DNA of 64,000 nt from Pseudoxanthomonas sp. J31. Its GTDB lineage: Bacteria > Pseudomonadota > Gammaproteobacteria > Xanthomonadales > Xanthomonadaceae. The position numbers were made by a program, and so were the translations under genes. The stretch's first letter is position 1. Every line of letters starts with the position of its first letter. The stretch is from contig NZ_AZNZ01000008.1 of assembly GCF_000510725.1 (NCBI RefSeq), positions 1 through 64,000 of the forward strand, in the 5' to 3' direction. Of the stretch, positions 10,016 through 20,915 are shown in pieces. The notes under the pieces were generated by a model. That model ran no database searches. It saw nothing but the letters and a program-made list of their open reading frames with translations, and had not been told where the DNA came from.

Positions 10016-12418
10016 TCAGAAGCCGCCGCCGAAGGTGAACTGCAGGCGCTCCAGCTCGTCGCCTTCCTTCTTGCGGAACGGGAACGCGTAGCTGATCGAG
10101 ATCGGGCCCACCGGGGCGCGCCACAGCAGGGCCACGCCGGCGGAGGCGCGCAGCTCGCCGCTGTCGAAGTCGTCGATGCCGTTGTACACGTTGCCGAAGT
10201 CGACGAAGGCCGAGACGCGCGCGGCATTGCTGTCGAACAGCTTGGGGAACACCATCTCGATCTGGCCGACGGTCTTCAGCGAGCCGCCCATCGGCTGGCC
10301 GCGGTAGCCGGCGATGACCTCCGAGCGCGGACCCAGGGTGTTGTCGCGGAAGCCGCGCACCGAGCGGGTGCCGCCGGCGTAGAAGTTCTCGAAGAACGGC
10401 AGCCCGGAAGCGGTGACGGTCTTGCGGTAGCCGGCCGCGTCCGGCGTGCAGGGATCGGCGGTGGTGCCGTCGACCGGGACGCACAGGTGGCGGGTGGTCT
10501 CGCTGCCGTAGCTGTCGCCGTAGCCCAGGTCCAGGCCGGTGCGCAGCACGAACGCCGGGCTCAGGCGCCAGTAGCGCGAGAACTCGTAGCTGAGCTTGTA
10601 GTACTCGGCGGTCGAGCCGGGCAGGGTGGTTTCCAGGCCCACGCGCTGGTAGGTGCCGCGGGTGGGCATGAAGAAGTCGTTGCGGGTGTCGCGCGCCCAG
10701 CCCAGCTCGGTGCGCCAGGCGTGGAAGGTGCGCTGGCCGACCGCGTCGAGGTAGTCGACGATCGCCTGCGGGGTGTAGCCGCCCCAGGCCTGGATCTGGT
10801 TGCTGTCGATGCCGAACAGCAGCGAGACCGAGCTGTGCTCGGTGATCGGCAGGCCCAGCACGGTCTGCACCGCGGCGTTGGTGCTGTTGTACTGGGCGGT
10901 GTTGAAGTCCGAGTAGTCCAGCTCGCGCCACCAGACGTTGTAGCCCAGCGACACGCCCTCGTCGGTGAAGAACGGGTTGATGTAGGAGAACGCGTAGCGC
11001 TGCAGGTAGTCGCTGCGCTGCGCCTCCACCGACACGCGGTTGCCGCCGCCGAGGAAGTTGCTCTGCGACAGCTGCACCGAGGCGGTCATGCCGGCCAGCT
11101 GCGAGTAGCCGAGGCCGAACACGAAGCTGCCGGAGGTGGTCTCCTTGACGTTGAACACCACGTCCACCTGGTCGCCGCTGCCGGGCACCTGCGGGGTCTC
11201 GACCTCGACGGTCTCGAAGTAGCCCAGGCGGCGCAGGCGCACGGTGGAGCGGTCGATCGCCGCCTGCGAATACCAGGCGTTCTCGAACTGGCGCATCTCG
11301 CGGCGCAGGACCTCGTCGGAGGTGCGGGTGTTGCCCTTGAACACGATCCGGCGCACGTTCACGCGCGGGCCGGGGATCACCTGCAGGTTGATCGCCACGG
11401 TGCGGTCGGCGCGGTCCGGGGTCGGGATCGGGTTGACCCGGGCGAAGGCGTAGCCGATGTTGCTGAGGGTGTTGGTGATGGCGTCGGCGCTGGCTTCAAG
11501 CAGCACGCGCGAGAAGGTGTCGCCGGCCTTGGGGATCACCATGCGCTCGACCACGTCCTGCGGCAGGATGGTGTCGCCGGTGACCTTGATTTCGGAGATC
11601 TTGTAGACCTCGCCCTCGGTGATCGAGGTGCTCAGGTACATCTCGCGCTTGTCGGGGCTGATCGACACCTGGGTGGAGTCGATGCTGAAGTCCACGTAGC
11701 CGCGGTCCAGGTACCAGGAGTTGAGCTTCTCCATGTCACCGGAGAGCTTTTCCTTGGAGTACTGGTCGTCGCGGCGGTACCAGGACATCCACGAGCTTTC
11801 CTTGGACTCCCAGGTATCCAGGATCTCCTCGGTGTCGAAGGACTCGGCGCCCACCAGGTTGACGTGGCGGATCTTGGCCGCCTTGCCTTCCTTGATGTCG
11901 ATGGTCACGTCCACGCGGTTGCGGTCCAGCTGGCTGACCGTGGGCGTGATCTGGACGTTGTACTTGCCGCGGTTGTTGTACTGGCGGGTCAGCTCCTGGG
12001 TGACGCGGTCCAGTGCCAGGCGGTCGAAGGTCTCGCCCTCGGCCAGGCCGATGTCCTGCAGGCCGCGCAGCAGGTCCTCGCTCTTGATGTCCTTGTTGCC
12101 GTTGAGCGTGAGCTTGTTGATCGCCGGGCGCTCGGTGACGGTGATCACCAGGATGTCGCCCTGGCGGTCCAGGCGCACGTCCTCGAAGAAGCCGGTGCGG
12201 TACAGGGCGCGCACGGTGTCGCCGGCCTTGGACGCGTCCAGGGTCTCGCCGCGCTCCACCGGCAGGTAGGTGAAGACCGTGCCGGCCGCGATGCGCTGCA
12301 GCCCGTCGATGCGGATGTCCGCGACGGTGAACGGCTCGGCCGTCTGCGCCATCGCCGACAGGCTCAGGGACGAGGCGAGGGCGAGGGCGAGCAGGCGGCG
12401 AACGGGGAATCGCGTCAT
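10016..12418 (-). CDS. bamA: Outer membrane protein assembly factor BamA
   Basis: Central Omp85 protein that folds and inserts beta-barrel proteins in the outer membrane. The 800-residue precursor has a signal peptide (about 1-25, ending AMAQ), five POTRA domains (about 26-425) and a C-terminal 16-strand barrel carrying the conserved loop-6 motif VRGF in GTRSVRGFRDN. It ends in Phe, the usual outer-membrane assembly signal. The start at 12418 is preferred over the in-frame codon at 12490, as it gives a proper signal peptide and does not overlap rseP. It ends the isoprenoid/envelope cluster; skp or lpxD, which often follow, are absent here and a terminator comes next. Confidence 0.96.
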   Translation of the reverse strand: MTRFPVRRLLALALASSLSLSAMAQTAEPFTVADIRIDGLQRIAAGTVFTYLPVERGETLDASKAGDTVRALYRTGFFEDVRLDRQGDILVITVTERPAINKLTLNGNKDIKSEDLLRGLQDIGLAEGETFDRLALDRVTQELTRQYNNRGKYNVQITPTVSQLDRNRVDVTIDIKEGKAAKIRHVNLVGAESFDTEEILDTWESKESSWMSWYRRDDQYSKEKLSGDMEKLNSWYLDRGYVDFSIDSTQVSISPDKREMYLSTSITEGEVYKISEIKVTGDTILPQDVVERMVIPKAGDTFSRVLLEASADAITNTLSNIGYAFARVNPIPTPDRADRTVAINLQVIPGPRVNVRRIVFKGNTRTSDEVLRREMRQFENAWYSQAAIDRSTVRLRRLGYFETVEVETPQVPGSGDQVDVVFNVKETTSGSFVFGLGYSQLAGMTASVQLSQSNFLGGGNRVSVEAQRSDYLQRYAFSYINPFFTDEGVSLGYNVWWRELDYSDFNTAQYNSTNAAVQTVLGLPITEHSSVSLLFGIDSNQIQAWGGYTPQAIVDYLDAVGQRTFHAWRTELGWARDTRNDFFMPTRGTYQRVGLETTLPGSTAEYYKLSYEFSRYWRLSPAFVLRTGLDLGYGDSYGSETTRHLCVPVDGTTADPCTPDAAGYRKTVTASGLPFFENFYAGGTRSVRGFRDNTLGPRSEVIAGYRGQPMGGSLKTVGQIEMVFPKLFDSNAARVSAFVDFGNVYNGIDDFDSGELRASAGVALLWRAPVGPISISYAFPFRKKEGDELERLQFTFGGGF

Positions 12419-12486
12419 GTCACATCCGGTGGAAAACGGGTATCGGGGCAGGAATCGCCGGCGCCGCGCGCCGGTGGTCGTCAGGG

Positions 12487-13845
12487 TCATCGCGGGAGCA
12501 GGTCGAGCAGGTCGTTGTAGAAGGCCAGGCCCATCAGGCCGGCAAGCAGGGCCAGGCCGACGTACTGGCCGGTGGCCATCGCCCGCTCGCTCAACGGACT
12601 GCCCTTGATCAACTCGATCGAATAATACAGGAGGTGGCCGCCGTCCAAGACCGGGATCGGCAGCAGGTTGATGATGGCCAGGCTCAGCGACAGCAGGGCC
12701 AGGAAGTACAGGAACCAGTCGGCGCCACGCTTGGCCGAGGCGTTGGCGGCACGGGCGATGGTGACCGGGCCGGAGAGGTTCTTCACCGAGGCCTCGCCGG
12801 TGACCATGCGCCGCATCATGCCCAGCGAGTCGGAGGCCAGGCGGCCGGTCTCGCGCAGCGCCACCGGCAGGGCCGCCAGCGGGCCGTAGCGCTGCACCGC
12901 GTCATAGGCCGGGGCCTGCGGCGGGGCCAGGACGATGCCCAGCTCCCACGCGCCGGCGCGGGCCGGATCGGTGCTGCGCCGCGGCTCCAGCTCGATCGCC
13001 AGGCGCTCGCCCTCGCGCTCGACCTCGATCATGCCCGGGCCGCCACGCTCGCCCAGGGCGCGCACCAGCGGCGCGACCTCGTCGGCGGCGTTCACCGCCT
13101 GGCCGTCGATCGCCAGGATCACGTCGCCCGGCAGCAGGGCGCCGGCGGCGGCGCCGTCCGCGCGGACCTGGTCGACCCGGGCCGGGGCCAGCATGAACTG
13201 CCAGGCCAGGCCGGCGTGCTCGGCCAGGCGGCGCTCGTCCAGCTGGTCCGGCAGGCGCGACAGGCGCAGGGTGCGGGTGGCGACACGGCCGGCGGGATCC
13301 TCGACCGTGACCTCGATGTCGCGGCGGTCCAGCGCCGGGGCGGCAAGGGCCAGGCTGGCATCGGTCCAGGTCGCGACCTGGCGGCCGTCGACCACGACCA
13401 GGCGGTCACCGCGCTGCAGACCGGCCTCGGCGGCCACGCCCCCGACCCGACCCAGCACCGGGGCGTAGTCCTGGCGGCCGACCATGAACATCACCCACAG
13501 CAGGGCCACGCACAGCAGCAGGTTGGCGAGCGGGCCGGCGGCCACGATCGCGATCCGCCGCCACACGTTCTGGCGGTTGAACGCATGCGCCTGGCGGGTG
13601 ACCGGGACATCGCCCTCGCGCTCGTCCAGCATCTTCACGTAGCCGCCCAGCGGGATGGCGGCGATGGCGAACTCGGTGCCGGCGCGGTTGCGGCGCGACC
13701 ACAGCGGCTTGCCGAAGCCGACGGAGAAGCGCAGCACGTCCACGCCGCAGCGGCGGGCCACCCAGTAGTGGCCGAACTCATGGAAGGTCACCAGCAGCCC
13801 GAGGCTGACGATGAGCCACCAGACGGAGCCGAGGAACTCACCCAT
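12487..13845 (-). CDS. rseP: Site-2 intramembrane zinc protease RseP
   Basis: Inner-membrane protease that cleaves the RseA anti-sigma factor in the sigma-E envelope stress response and also clears signal peptide remnants. The 452-residue protein has HEFGH in the first membrane segment (about residues 22-26), two periplasmic PDZ domains and the C-terminal [13 protein letters not shown] motif with the third zinc ligand. The start at 13845 gives [10 protein letters not shown], the usual family N-terminus. Its start overlaps the dxr stop by 8 bases and it is 68 bases upstream of bamA, whose product's misfolded clients trigger this pathway. Confidence 0.95.
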   Translation of the reverse strand: MGEFLGSVWWLIVSLGLLVTFHEFGHYWVARRCGVDVLRFSVGFGKPLWSRRNRAGTEFAIAAIPLGGYVKMLDEREGDVPVTRQAHAFNRQNVWRRIAIVAAGPLANLLLCVALLWVMFMVGRQDYAPVLGRVGGVAAEAGLQRGDRLVVVDGRQVATWTDASLALAAPALDRRDIEVTVEDPAGRVATRTLRLSRLPDQLDERRLAEHAGLAWQFMLAPARVDQVRADGAAAGALLPGDVILAIDGQAVNAADEVAPLVRALGERGGPGMIEVEREGERLAIELEPRRSTDPARAGAWELGIVLAPPQAPAYDAVQRYGPLAALPVALRETGRLASDSLGMMRRMVTGEASVKNLSGPVTIARAANASAKRGADWFLYFLALLSLSLAIINLLPIPVLDGGHLLYYSIELIKGSPLSERAMATGQYVGLALLAGLMGLAFYNDLLDLLPR

Positions 13846-15064
13846 GGCGGGCATCCTGGAGCGGGGTGGCTGGGGCACCGCCGGGGGAACGGTGGTCGAT
13901 CATCTGGCGGGTCACTCGGCGCGCGTCCGCGTCGGCCTGCAGCAGCGCCTCCAGGGAACTGGCGGGCGCGGCCGGCAATGCGGCGAGGGCATCCTCGACC
14001 AGCGCGGGAATGGCTAGGAAACCCACGCGCCCCTGAAGAAAGGCTGAAACCGCCTCCTCGTTGGCGGCGTTGAGCACCGCCGGGGCGGTGCCGCCGGCAT
14101 CCATCGCCCCGCGCGCCAGGCGCAGGCAGGGGAAGGCGTCCATGTCCGGCGGCTCGAACTCCAGCCGGCCCTGGGCCAGCAGGTCCAGCCCGGCCACGCC
14201 GGACTCGATCCGCTCCGGCCAGCCCAGGCCCACCGCCAGGGCGGTGCGCATGTCCGGCAGGCCCAGCTGGGCCAGGGTGGAGCCGTCCACGTACTCGACC
14301 AGGGCGTGGACCAGGCTCTGCGGGTGCACCAGCACGTCGATCCGCGAGCCGGGCAGGCCGAACAGGTGGTGGGCCTCGATCACCTCCAGGCCCTTGTTCA
14401 TCAGGGTGGCCGAGTCGACCGAGATCTTCGGGCCCATCGACCACTTGGGATGGGCCACGGCCTGGGCCGGGGTGACCTCGGCCAACGAGGCCCGGCTGCG
14501 GCCGCGGAACGGGCCGCCGGAGGCGGTCAGCACGATCCGGCGCACGTCCTGGCCGCGGCAGGCGCGCAGGCACTGGAACACCGCGCTGTGCTCGCTGTCG
14601 ATCGGCACGATGGTGGCGCCGGCGTCGCGCGCGGCGGCCATCACCAGCTCGCCGGCCAGCACCAGCGATTCCTTGTTGGCCAGCAGCAGGCGCTTGCCGG
14701 CGCGGGCCGCGGCCAGGGTGGAGCCGAGGCCGGCGGCGCCGACGATGGCGGCGACCACGGTGTCGCAATCGGGGCCGGCGGCCAGCGCCTCCAGGGCCTC
14801 GCTGCCGGCGTGGGCGCGGGTGGCCAGGCCGGCAGCGCGCAGCCCGTCGCGCAGGCGCGGGAACAGTGCCGGGTCGGCGATCACCGCGTGCTCGGGGCGG
14901 TGGGCGATGCACAGCTGGACCAGGGCATCGACCCGGTCGCCGGCGGCCAGCACGGTGGCGCGCATGCGCCGGGGATGGCGGGCGATGACATCGAGGGCCG
15001 AGGTCCCGATGGAGCCGGTGGCTCCGAGGACGGCGACCCGGCGGATGTCGGCGGGGGAAGACAT
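13838..15064 (-). CDS. dxr: 1-deoxy-D-xylulose 5-phosphate reductoisomerase
   Basis: First committed step of the MEP pathway: NADPH-dependent conversion of DXP to MEP; target of fosmidomycin. The 408-residue protein starts [20 protein letters not shown], the NADPH-binding motif, followed by [23 protein letters not shown] and the metal/substrate site near [20 protein letters not shown]. Length is typical. A long in-frame extension to 15865 overlaps cdsA and is not coding. It lies between cdsA and rseP, the conserved order. Confidence 0.96.
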   Translation of the reverse strand: MSSPADIRRVAVLGATGSIGTSALDVIARHPRRMRATVLAAGDRVDALVQLCIAHRPEHAVIADPALFPRLRDGLRAAGLATRAHAGSEALEALAAGPDCDTVVAAIVGAAGLGSTLAAARAGKRLLLANKESLVLAGELVMAAARDAGATIVPIDSEHSAVFQCLRACRGQDVRRIVLTASGGPFRGRSRASLAEVTPAQAVAHPKWSMGPKISVDSATLMNKGLEVIEAHHLFGLPGSRIDVLVHPQSLVHALVEYVDGSTLAQLGLPDMRTALAVGLGWPERIESGVAGLDLLAQGRLEFEPPDMDAFPCLRLARGAMDAGGTAPAVLNAANEEAVSAFLQGRVGFLAIPALVEDALAALPAAPASSLEALLQADADARRVTRQMIDHRSPGGAPATPLQDARHG

Positions 15065-15078
15065 GGGGAAGGCCTCGC

Positions 15079-15942
15079 TCAGAACCCGGCGATTTCCTTG
15101 CCGATGGCGAAGACCGGCAGGGCGGCGAGGACGCCGTCGATGCGGTCCAGTACGCCGCCGTGGCCCGGGATCAGGTCGCCGGAATCCTTCACCCCGGCCT
15201 GGCGCTTGAGCAGGCTCTCGACCAGGTCGCCGACGATCGAGGCCAGGGCCGCGACCAGCGCGACCAGCGCCAGGCCCGGCCACTGCGCCACGCCGGCGCC
15301 GGCCAGGGCGCCGAAGGCCAGGGCCACCAGCACCGCGCCGGCAATGCCGCCCAGCGCGCCCTCGACCGTCTTGTTGGGGCTGATGGTCGGCGCCAGCTTG
15401 CGCCGGCCCAGGTGGCGGCCGGCGAAGTAGGCACCGGTGTCGGCCGCCCAGACCAGGGCCAGCGCGGCCAGCAGCCAGCGGTGGGCCATCGGCTCGCCCG
15501 GACCGCCGAGGGCGGCGAAGCTGTCCGAGTGCACCAGGCACAGGGCGCACCACGCCGGGACCACGGCCAGGGTGCCGGCGGCCAGCTTGAGCGCGCGGTT
15601 GGCGGGGCGGTCGGCGGCGCCGAAGCCCGGGCGCCACAGCCACAGCAGGGACAGCACCCAGCCGGCGGCGCCGGCCAGGGTCGCCAGCTGGAACAGCACC
15701 GGCGAGAAGCCGGCCTCGCTGCGCGAGGCCCAGACCAGCAGGACCATCAGCAGCAGGTTCAGGCCCACCAGCACGGTGCGCGGCAGGCTGTCGTCGACCC
15801 CGGCCAGCTTCAGCCATTCCCACAGGCCGGTCAGCATGGCCAGGGCGGCCACGGCGGCCAGCCACGGGGTGGGCAGCAGCAGGATGGCGGCGATGGCCGT
15901 TGGGGCCATCACCAGGGCAGCAATCACGCGGGTGCGGGTCAT
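15079..15942 (-). CDS. cdsA: Phosphatidate cytidylyltransferase
   Basis: Makes CDP-diacylglycerol from CTP and phosphatidic acid, the precursor of all bacterial phospholipids. The 287-residue inner-membrane protein has about eight hydrophobic segments and the CdsA signature near the C-terminus: [16 protein letters not shown] and [19 protein letters not shown]. Its ATG overlaps the uppS stop (ATGA), so the two are translationally coupled. An in-frame extension to 16071 lies inside uppS and is rejected. Confidence 0.95.
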   Translation of the reverse strand: MTRTRVIAALVMAPTAIAAILLLPTPWLAAVAALAMLTGLWEWLKLAGVDDSLPRTVLVGLNLLLMVLLVWASRSEAGFSPVLFQLATLAGAAGWVLSLLWLWRPGFGAADRPANRALKLAAGTLAVVPAWCALCLVHSDSFAALGGPGEPMAHRWLLAALALVWAADTGAYFAGRHLGRRKLAPTISPNKTVEGALGGIAGAVLVALAFGALAGAGVAQWPGLALVALVAALASIVGDLVESLLKRQAGVKDSGDLIPGHGGVLDRIDGVLAALPVFAIGKEIAGF

Positions 15943-16697
15943 GCGGAGGTCTCCGCTGCGGCGATCTGCGCGCTGGTCAGGCCGAACCGGCGCTCGCGCC
16001 GGCCGAAGTCGTCCAGGGCACGCTGCAGCACGCTGGCGTCCACGTCGGGCCAGAGCGTGTCGGTGAACCACAGCTCGGTGTAGGCCAGCTGCCAGAGCAG
16101 GAAGTTGCTGATCCGGTGGTCGCCACCGGTGCGGATGAACAGGTCCGGCGGGGGCAGGTCGGCCAGGGCGACGTGGGCGGCCATGGCCGCCTCGTCGATC
16201 CGCTCCGGGTCCAGGCGCCCGGCGGCCACCTCGCGCGCCAGGGCGCGGGCGGCGAAGGCGATGTCCTGGCGCCCGCCGTAGCTGGCGGCAACGGCCAGCT
16301 CGAGGCGGCCGTTGCCGGCGGTCTGCGCCTCGGCGGCGGCCATGCGCTCGCGGATCGCCGGGGAAAAGCGCTCGCGGTCGCCGATGAAGCGCAGGCGCAC
16401 GCCGCGCTTGTCCAGCGCCCCGACCTCGCGTTCCAGCGCGCCCAGGAACAGCTTCATCAGGGCGTTGACTTCCTCCTCGGGCCGGCCCCAGTTTTCGCTG
16501 GAGAAGGCGAACAGGGTCAGCGCCCCGATGCCCCGGTCCAGGCAGAAGTCGATGGTGCGCTCGGCCGCGCGCGCGCCGGCGCGGTGGCCGACCACGCGCG
16601 GGCGGCGGCGGCGCTGCGCCCAGCGGCCGTTGCCGTCCATGATGACGGCAAGGTGGCGGGGGACCGGGGTGCGTTCTGGGGCGGACATGAGGGTCAT
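15939..16697 (-). CDS. uppS: Undecaprenyl diphosphate synthase
   Basis: Cis-prenyltransferase that adds eight isoprene units to farnesyl diphosphate, giving the lipid carrier for peptidoglycan and O-antigen. The 252-residue protein has [11 protein letters not shown] near residues 19-29 with the catalytic Asp, FSSENWGRP, and the C-terminal [23 protein letters not shown]. The start may be 16697 or the second Met at 16688; neither has a strong ribosome-binding site. It follows frr by 16 bases and overlaps cdsA by four. Confidence 0.95.
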   Translation of the reverse strand: MTLMSAPERTPVPRHLAVIMDGNGRWAQRRRRPRVVGHRAGARAAERTIDFCLDRGIGALTLFAFSSENWGRPEEEVNALMKLFLGALEREVGALDKRGVRLRFIGDRERFSPAIRERMAAAEAQTAGNGRLELAVAASYGGRQDIAFAARALAREVAAGRLDPERIDEAAMAAHVALADLPPPDLFIRTGGDHRISNFLLWQLAYTELWFTDTLWPDVDASVLQRALDDFGRRERRFGLTSAQIAAAETSA

Positions 16698-16713
16698 GCG
16701 GATGGCAGACCGC

Positions 16714-17271
16714 TCAGACCGCCATCAGTTCCTGTTCCTTGGCCTTGACCACCTCGTCGACGTCCTTGATCGCCTTGTCGGTGATCTTCTGGATCTCGTC
16801 CTCGGCGCGGCGCACGTCGTCCTCGCTGATCTGCTTTTCCTTCAGCAGGTCCTTGACCTTCTGGTTGGCGTCGCGGCGGATGTTGCGGATGGCGACCTTG
16901 GCGTCCTCGCCCTCGCCGGCCACGACCTTGGCCAGCTCACGGCGGCGCTCCTCGGTCAGCGGCGGCAGGTTCAGGCGGATGGTGGTGCCGGCGGTGTTGG
17001 GGGTCAGGCCCAGGTCCGAGCCGAGGATGGCCTTCTCGATCGGGCCGACCATGCCCTTGTCCCAGGGCTGGATGACCAGGGAGCGGGCGTCGGACACGGA
17101 GACGGCGGCCACCTGCGACAGCGGGACCTCGCTGCCGTACGCGCTGACCCTGATCGAGTCGACCAGGCCGGTGGAGGCGCGCCCGGTGCGGACCTTGACG
17201 AGGTTGTGGCGCAGGGCCTCGATGCTCTTGGCCATGCGTGCCTGCGCGTCTTGCTTGATTTCGTTGATCAT
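16714..17271 (-). CDS. frr: Ribosome recycling factor
   Basis: Splits post-termination ribosomes together with EF-G. The 185-residue protein is exactly the family length, with the [21 protein letters not shown] helix, the small beta domain ([22 protein letters not shown]) and the C-terminal helix pair rich in Lys and Glu. It is separated from pyrH by a strong hairpin terminator, so it may have its own promoter or depend on read-through. Confidence 0.97.
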   Translation of the reverse strand: MINEIKQDAQARMAKSIEALRHNLVKVRTGRASTGLVDSIRVSAYGSEVPLSQVAAVSVSDARSLVIQPWDKGMVGPIEKAILGSDLGLTPNTAGTTIRLNLPPLTEERRRELAKVVAGEGEDAKVAIRNIRRDANQKVKDLLKEKQISEDDVRRAEDEIQKITDKAIKDVDEVVKAKEQELMAV

Positions 17272-17352
17272 CGCCGTGTTTCCTGGTGGAGCCGAATCGG
17301 CCGATTATACGGGTAATGCCATCCCTGGCCCCGGGCGCGGCGGCAAGGCACG

Positions 17353-17379
17353 AAAAAGGGCCGCGCGTGCGCGGCCCTT
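17353..17379 (-). terminator. Terminator between pyrH and frr
   Basis: On the minus strand, AAGGGCCGCG pairs with CGCGGCCCTT around a four-base loop and is followed by TTTTT (17357-17353). It lies 28 bases after the pyrH stop. Confidence 0.85.
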
Positions 17380-17406
17380 CGCGGGGTCGGGGTGCGGCGG
17401 CCGCGG

Positions 17407-18129
17407 TCAGCGGCGGGCGCGGACCAGGGTGCCGATCGGCTCGCCGCGCAGGATGCCCATCAGGTTGCCCGGCACCGACAGGTCGTAGACCCGCAGCGGG
17501 ATGCCGTGGTCGCGGCACAGGGCGAAGGCGGCGGTGTCCATCACCTGCAGGTCGCGGGCGATGACCTCGTTGTGGTCCAGTTCCTCGAAGCGCACCGCGT
17601 CGGGGTGCTTCTTCGGGTCCTTGTCGTACACGCCGTCGACCTTGGTGGCCTTCAGCAGCAGGTCGGCGTTGATCTCGATCGCGCGCAGGGCGGCGGCCGA
17701 GTCGGTGGTGAAGAACGGGTTGCCGGTGCCGGCGGCGAAGATCGCGATGCGGCCCTTCTCCAGGTGGCGCACGGCGCGGCGGCGGATGTAGTCCTCGCAC
17801 ACGTCGTTGATCTTGATCGCGCTCATCACCCGGACCTTGCCGCCGAGCTTCTCCAGCGCGTCCTGCATGGCCAGGGCGTTGATCACCGTGGCCAGCATGC
17901 CCATCTGGTCGCCGGTCACCCGGTCCATGCCGCCGGCGGCCAGGCCGGCGCCACGGAAGATGTTGCCGCCGCCGATCACCAGGGCGATCTCGGCACCGGC
18001 CTCGCGGGCCTCCATCACCTCGCCGGCGATGCGCCGGATCACCACCGGGTCGATGCCGTAGTCCTCCGACCCCATCAGCGCCTCTCCCGAAAGTTTCAGC
18101 AGCACGCGACGGTGGACGAGATCGGACAT
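17407..18129 (-). CDS. pyrH: UMP kinase
   Basis: Phosphorylates UMP to UDP; the bacterial enzyme is a hexamer of the amino-acid kinase fold, allosterically controlled by GTP and UTP. The 240-residue protein starts [18 protein letters not shown] and has [16 protein letters not shown] and [13 protein letters not shown]. The start at 18129 gives the standard length; the in-frame extension to 18198 does not look coding. In many bacteria pyrH directly follows tsf; here an HDOD-GGDEF gene intervenes. Confidence 0.96.
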   Translation of the reverse strand: MSDLVHRRVLLKLSGEALMGSEDYGIDPVVIRRIAGEVMEAREAGAEIALVIGGGNIFRGAGLAAGGMDRVTGDQMGMLATVINALAMQDALEKLGGKVRVMSAIKINDVCEDYIRRRAVRHLEKGRIAIFAAGTGNPFFTTDSAAALRAIEINADLLLKATKVDGVYDKDPKKHPDAVRFEELDHNEVIARDLQVMDTAAFALCRDHGIPLRVYDLSVPGNLMGILRGEPIGTLVRARR

Positions 18130-18202
18130 GGGGGGCCTCGGGAGTGGGGTGGACAAACGCGGGGATTCTAGCGGAAACCCCGGCGCCTGCGCCCGCACAT
18201 CC

Positions 18203-19693
18203 TCACTGCCCGTGCTGGCCCACCTGGTTGCGGCCGCGGCGCTTGGCCAGGTACAGGGCCTGGTCGGCGGCCTGGAGCATGGCGCGGGCGTCGGCGAACG
18301 GGCTGTCGTGGCCGTCGCGGCTGGCGACGCCGGCGGAGAAGGTCACGTACAGCGGGTGGCCATCGACCACCGCCATCGGGGTGCGCGCGGTCTCCTCGAG
18401 GATCCGCCGCAGCACCCGTGCCGCGGCGGCCTCGTTGGAATGGGCCAGCACCACCAGGAACTCCTCGCCGCCGTAGCGCGCGACCAGGTCGGTGCTGCGC
18501 AGCAGGCGCTGCAGGGTCTGGGCGAACTGGCGCAGGACCTGGTCGCCGACCAGGTGGCCGTGGCGGTCGTTGATCTGCTTGAAGCCGTCCAGGTCGACGA
18601 AGGCGATCGACAGCGGCTGGCCGGCGGCGCTGGCGGCGGCGAACTCGCGCTCCAGCGCCTCCTCCAGCTGCATGCGGTTGTAGACCCCGGTCAGCGGGTC
18701 GCGCCGGGCCTGTTCGGTCAGGTGGCGGATGTGCTCGCGCGAGGCGTCGGCCTCGCGGCGGGCGCGGGCGGCCTCCTGGATCTCGCGCAGGTTGCGCAGC
18801 ACCAGCAGCTCGCGCGCCTGCTCGATGATCGCCTGCAGGTGCGCCGGCTGCACGATGCGCATGTCGAACAGGGCGCCGAAGCCCTGCGCCGCCGAGGCCA
18901 TCTGCGCCAGCAGGCTGTCCAGGGTGCCGGGGCCGCCGATGCCGCCGGCCTCGATCCGGGCCTCGGCCGCGGTGCGCAGGGCACCGTCGGGGTCGTCGTC
19001 GGCCAGCCACAGGGTGGCCACCGCGCCGGAGGCGAACACGCACGCCTGGAAGGCGTTGGCCGGGGCCGGGCAGCCCTCGCTGGCGGCGATCGCGTCGCAC
19101 AGGTGGTCGGGCAGCTGCCACTGCCGGGCCAGCCAGGCGCCGGCCGCGGCATGGTCGTCGCCGAGCACCTCGCGCTCGCGCTCCAGCGGTGCCGGGACGC
19201 GGCCGCCGTCCTGCAGGGCCAGCCAGGCATCGGGGCGGGCCTGCAGCAGGGCCAGGGCGCCGATGTCCTGCAGCAGGCCGGCCAGCATCAGGTCCTCCAG
19301 CCGTTCCAGCCCGGCGTGCTCGCCCAGCAGGCGTGCGGCCAGGGCCGACAGCACGCTGCGCTTCCACAGCCGTTCCTGCTCGGCGGCGGCGCCGTCGGTG
19401 GCGCGCAGGCCGCGGGCCAGGGAGAAGCCCAGGGCCAGGCTCAGGGTGGCGTTGAGGCCCAGCATGGTGGTCGCCTGGGCCAGGGTCTCGACCCGGCGGC
19501 GCCCTGCGTACAGCGGGGAATTGGCCACCCGCAGCAGGCGCGCGCTGAGCGCGGGGTCCATGGCGATCACCCGCGCGGCGGTGGCCAGGTCCGCGTCGGG
19601 GTCCTGGGCCAGTTCGATGATCTGCAGGGCGATCGCCGGCGGCGACGGCAGGTTGCGGCAGTGCAGGAGGCTGGCTTCGAGGTCCGGGTGCAT
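18203..19693 (-). CDS. HDOD-GGDEF protein, probable diguanylate cyclase
   Basis: A 496-residue cytosolic protein. Residues about 10-200 match the HDOD domain ([20 protein letters not shown], then [14 protein letters not shown] and later [11 protein letters not shown]), a non-catalytic relative of HD phosphohydrolases used in signalling. Residues about 335-490 are a GGDEF domain with intact active site GGEEF at 408-412 and the RSTD inhibitory-site motif five residues before it, so synthesis of cyclic di-GMP with product inhibition is expected. A helical linker joins them. It lies between pyrH and tsf, each of which is followed by a strong terminator, so it is likely a separate transcription unit. 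The stimulus is unknown. Confidence 0.85.
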   Translation of the reverse strand: MHPDLEASLLHCRNLPSPPAIALQIIELAQDPDADLATAARVIAMDPALSARLLRVANSPLYAGRRRVETLAQATTMLGLNATLSLALGFSLARGLRATDGAAAEQERLWKRSVLSALAARLLGEHAGLERLEDLMLAGLLQDIGALALLQARPDAWLALQDGGRVPAPLEREREVLGDDHAAAGAWLARQWQLPDHLCDAIAASEGCPAPANAFQACVFASGAVATLWLADDDPDGALRTAAEARIEAGGIGGPGTLDSLLAQMASAAQGFGALFDMRIVQPAHLQAIIEQARELLVLRNLREIQEAARARREADASREHIRHLTEQARRDPLTGVYNRMQLEEALEREFAAASAAGQPLSIAFVDLDGFKQINDRHGHLVGDQVLRQFAQTLQRLLRSTDLVARYGGEEFLVVLAHSNEAAAARVLRRILEETARTPMAVVDGHPLYVTFSAGVASRDGHDSPFADARAMLQAADQALYLAKRRGRNQVGQHGQ

Positions 19694-19821
19694 CGTCTGT
19701 GGCTGTCAGGGGGAAACCTGCCGCCGTGGCGTGGGTCCACGGTCCCAACGTGGCGGTCCATGCGCTGGCGCATGGCTGCCTCCGCTACCGGTATCGGCTG
19801 GCTCGCCGGGGCCTTTAATGC

Positions 19822-19852
19822 GGAAAAGCCGCGGCGGGGCCGCGGCTTTTCC
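19822..19852 (-). terminator. Terminator of tsf
   Basis: Perfect 13-bp stem GGAAAAGCCGCGG / CCGCGGCTTTTCC with a 5-base loop. The A- and T-rich ends make it functional in both directions. It lies 25 bases after the tsf stop. Confidence 0.9.
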
Positions 19853-19876
19853 TCGGGGACTGCGCCAGGAGGCTGA

Positions 19877-20755
19877 TCAGGCCAGGCCGGCCTGCTTCAT
19901 GACCTCGGCGGCGAAGTCGTCTTCCTTCTTCTCGATGCCTTCGCCCACGGCCAGGCGCTCGAAGCGGACCACCTCGGCGCCGGCGGCCTTCAGCACCTGC
20001 TCGACGCTCTGGTTGGTGTCCAGCACGTACGGCTGGCCGTACAGGGTCACCTCGTTGACGATCTTGTTGATCTTGCCGGAGATGATCTTCTCCAGGATCT
20101 CGGCCGGCTTGGCCTTGTCCTTCTCGGACATCTTGGCCAGCTCGATCTCCTTCTCCTTGGCGATGAACTCGGCCGGGACGTCGGAGGCCTTGATGTGCGG
20201 CGGGTTCATGGCCGCCACGTGCATGGCGATGCCACGGGCCAGCTCGGCGTCGCCGCCCTTGACCTCGACCAGCACGCCGATGCGGCCGCCGTGGACGTAG
20301 GCGGCGACGTTGTTGGCGCTGTCGATGAGGGCCAGGCGGCGGACCTGCACGTTCTCGCCGACCTTGGCGATGACCGCGGCGCGGGCTTCCTCGACGGTCT
20401 CGCCGGAGGCCAGCTTGGCGGCCTTCAGGGCCTCGACGTCGTCGGCGCCGGAGGCCAGCGCGGCCTGGGCGACGGCCTCGGCGAAGGCCAGGAAGTTGGT
20501 GTCCTTGGCCACGAAGTCGGTCTCGGAGTTGATCTCCACCAGCACGGCCTTGCCGCCGTCCTGGGCGACCGCGATGCGGCCGTCGGCGGCCACGCGGCCG
20601 GCCTTCTTGTCGGCCTTGGCCAGGCCGGCCTTGCGCAGCCACTCGGCGGCGGCGTCGATGTTGCCGTTGTTCTCGGTCAGGGCCTTCTTGCACTCCATCA
20701 TGCCGGCGCCGGTGCGCTCGCGCAGTTCCTTGACCAGGGAAGCAGTGATTTCCAC
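19877..20755 (-). CDS. tsf: Elongation factor Ts
   Basis: Nucleotide exchange factor that regenerates EF-Tu-GTP. The 292-residue protein has the N-terminal UBA-like domain with [27 protein letters not shown], the TDFVAKD sequence at about 81-87 that contacts EF-Tu, and the C-terminal module. Length is normal. It follows rpsB in the usual rpsB-tsf order, with 160 bases of G+C-rich hairpin-forming spacer between. Confidence 0.97.
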   Translation of the reverse strand: MEITASLVKELRERTGAGMMECKKALTENNGNIDAAAEWLRKAGLAKADKKAGRVAADGRIAVAQDGGKAVLVEINSETDFVAKDTNFLAFAEAVAQAALASGADDVEALKAAKLASGETVEEARAAVIAKVGENVQVRRLALIDSANNVAAYVHGGRIGVLVEVKGGDAELARGIAMHVAAMNPPHIKASDVPAEFIAKEKEIELAKMSEKDKAKPAEILEKIISGKINKIVNEVTLYGQPYVLDTNQSVEQVLKAAGAEVVRFERLAVGEGIEKKEDDFAAEVMKQAGLA

Positions 20756-20838
20756 GGGAATTCCTCTCTAACGGGATGAAGGTGGCTCCGCGCCGGGGCG
20801 GAGCGGGCGGAGGGCCGTCGCGCATGCCTGCGCGGGGC

Positions 20839-20858
20839 GGCCCGCCCGCAAGCGGGCC
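20839..20858 (-). other. Hairpin in the rpsB-tsf spacer
   Basis: GGCCCGC and GCGGGCC pair around a six-base loop in the 160-base spacer. No T-run is present. In other bacteria this spacer holds an attenuator that lowers tsf expression relative to rpsB; that role here is inference. Confidence 0.35.
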
Positions 20859-20915
20859 TGCCTGGGGCGGGCCCGCGGGGGATGGCGGCCGCGCGGGGCG
20901 GCCGCCGGGTGCGGC

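Noticed and set aside
9707-12520. 937-residue plus-strand ORF opposite bamA
   Set aside because: Antisense shadow of bamA; the bamA frame has signal peptide, POTRA domains and the VRGF loop, while this frame has biased, low-complexity composition.
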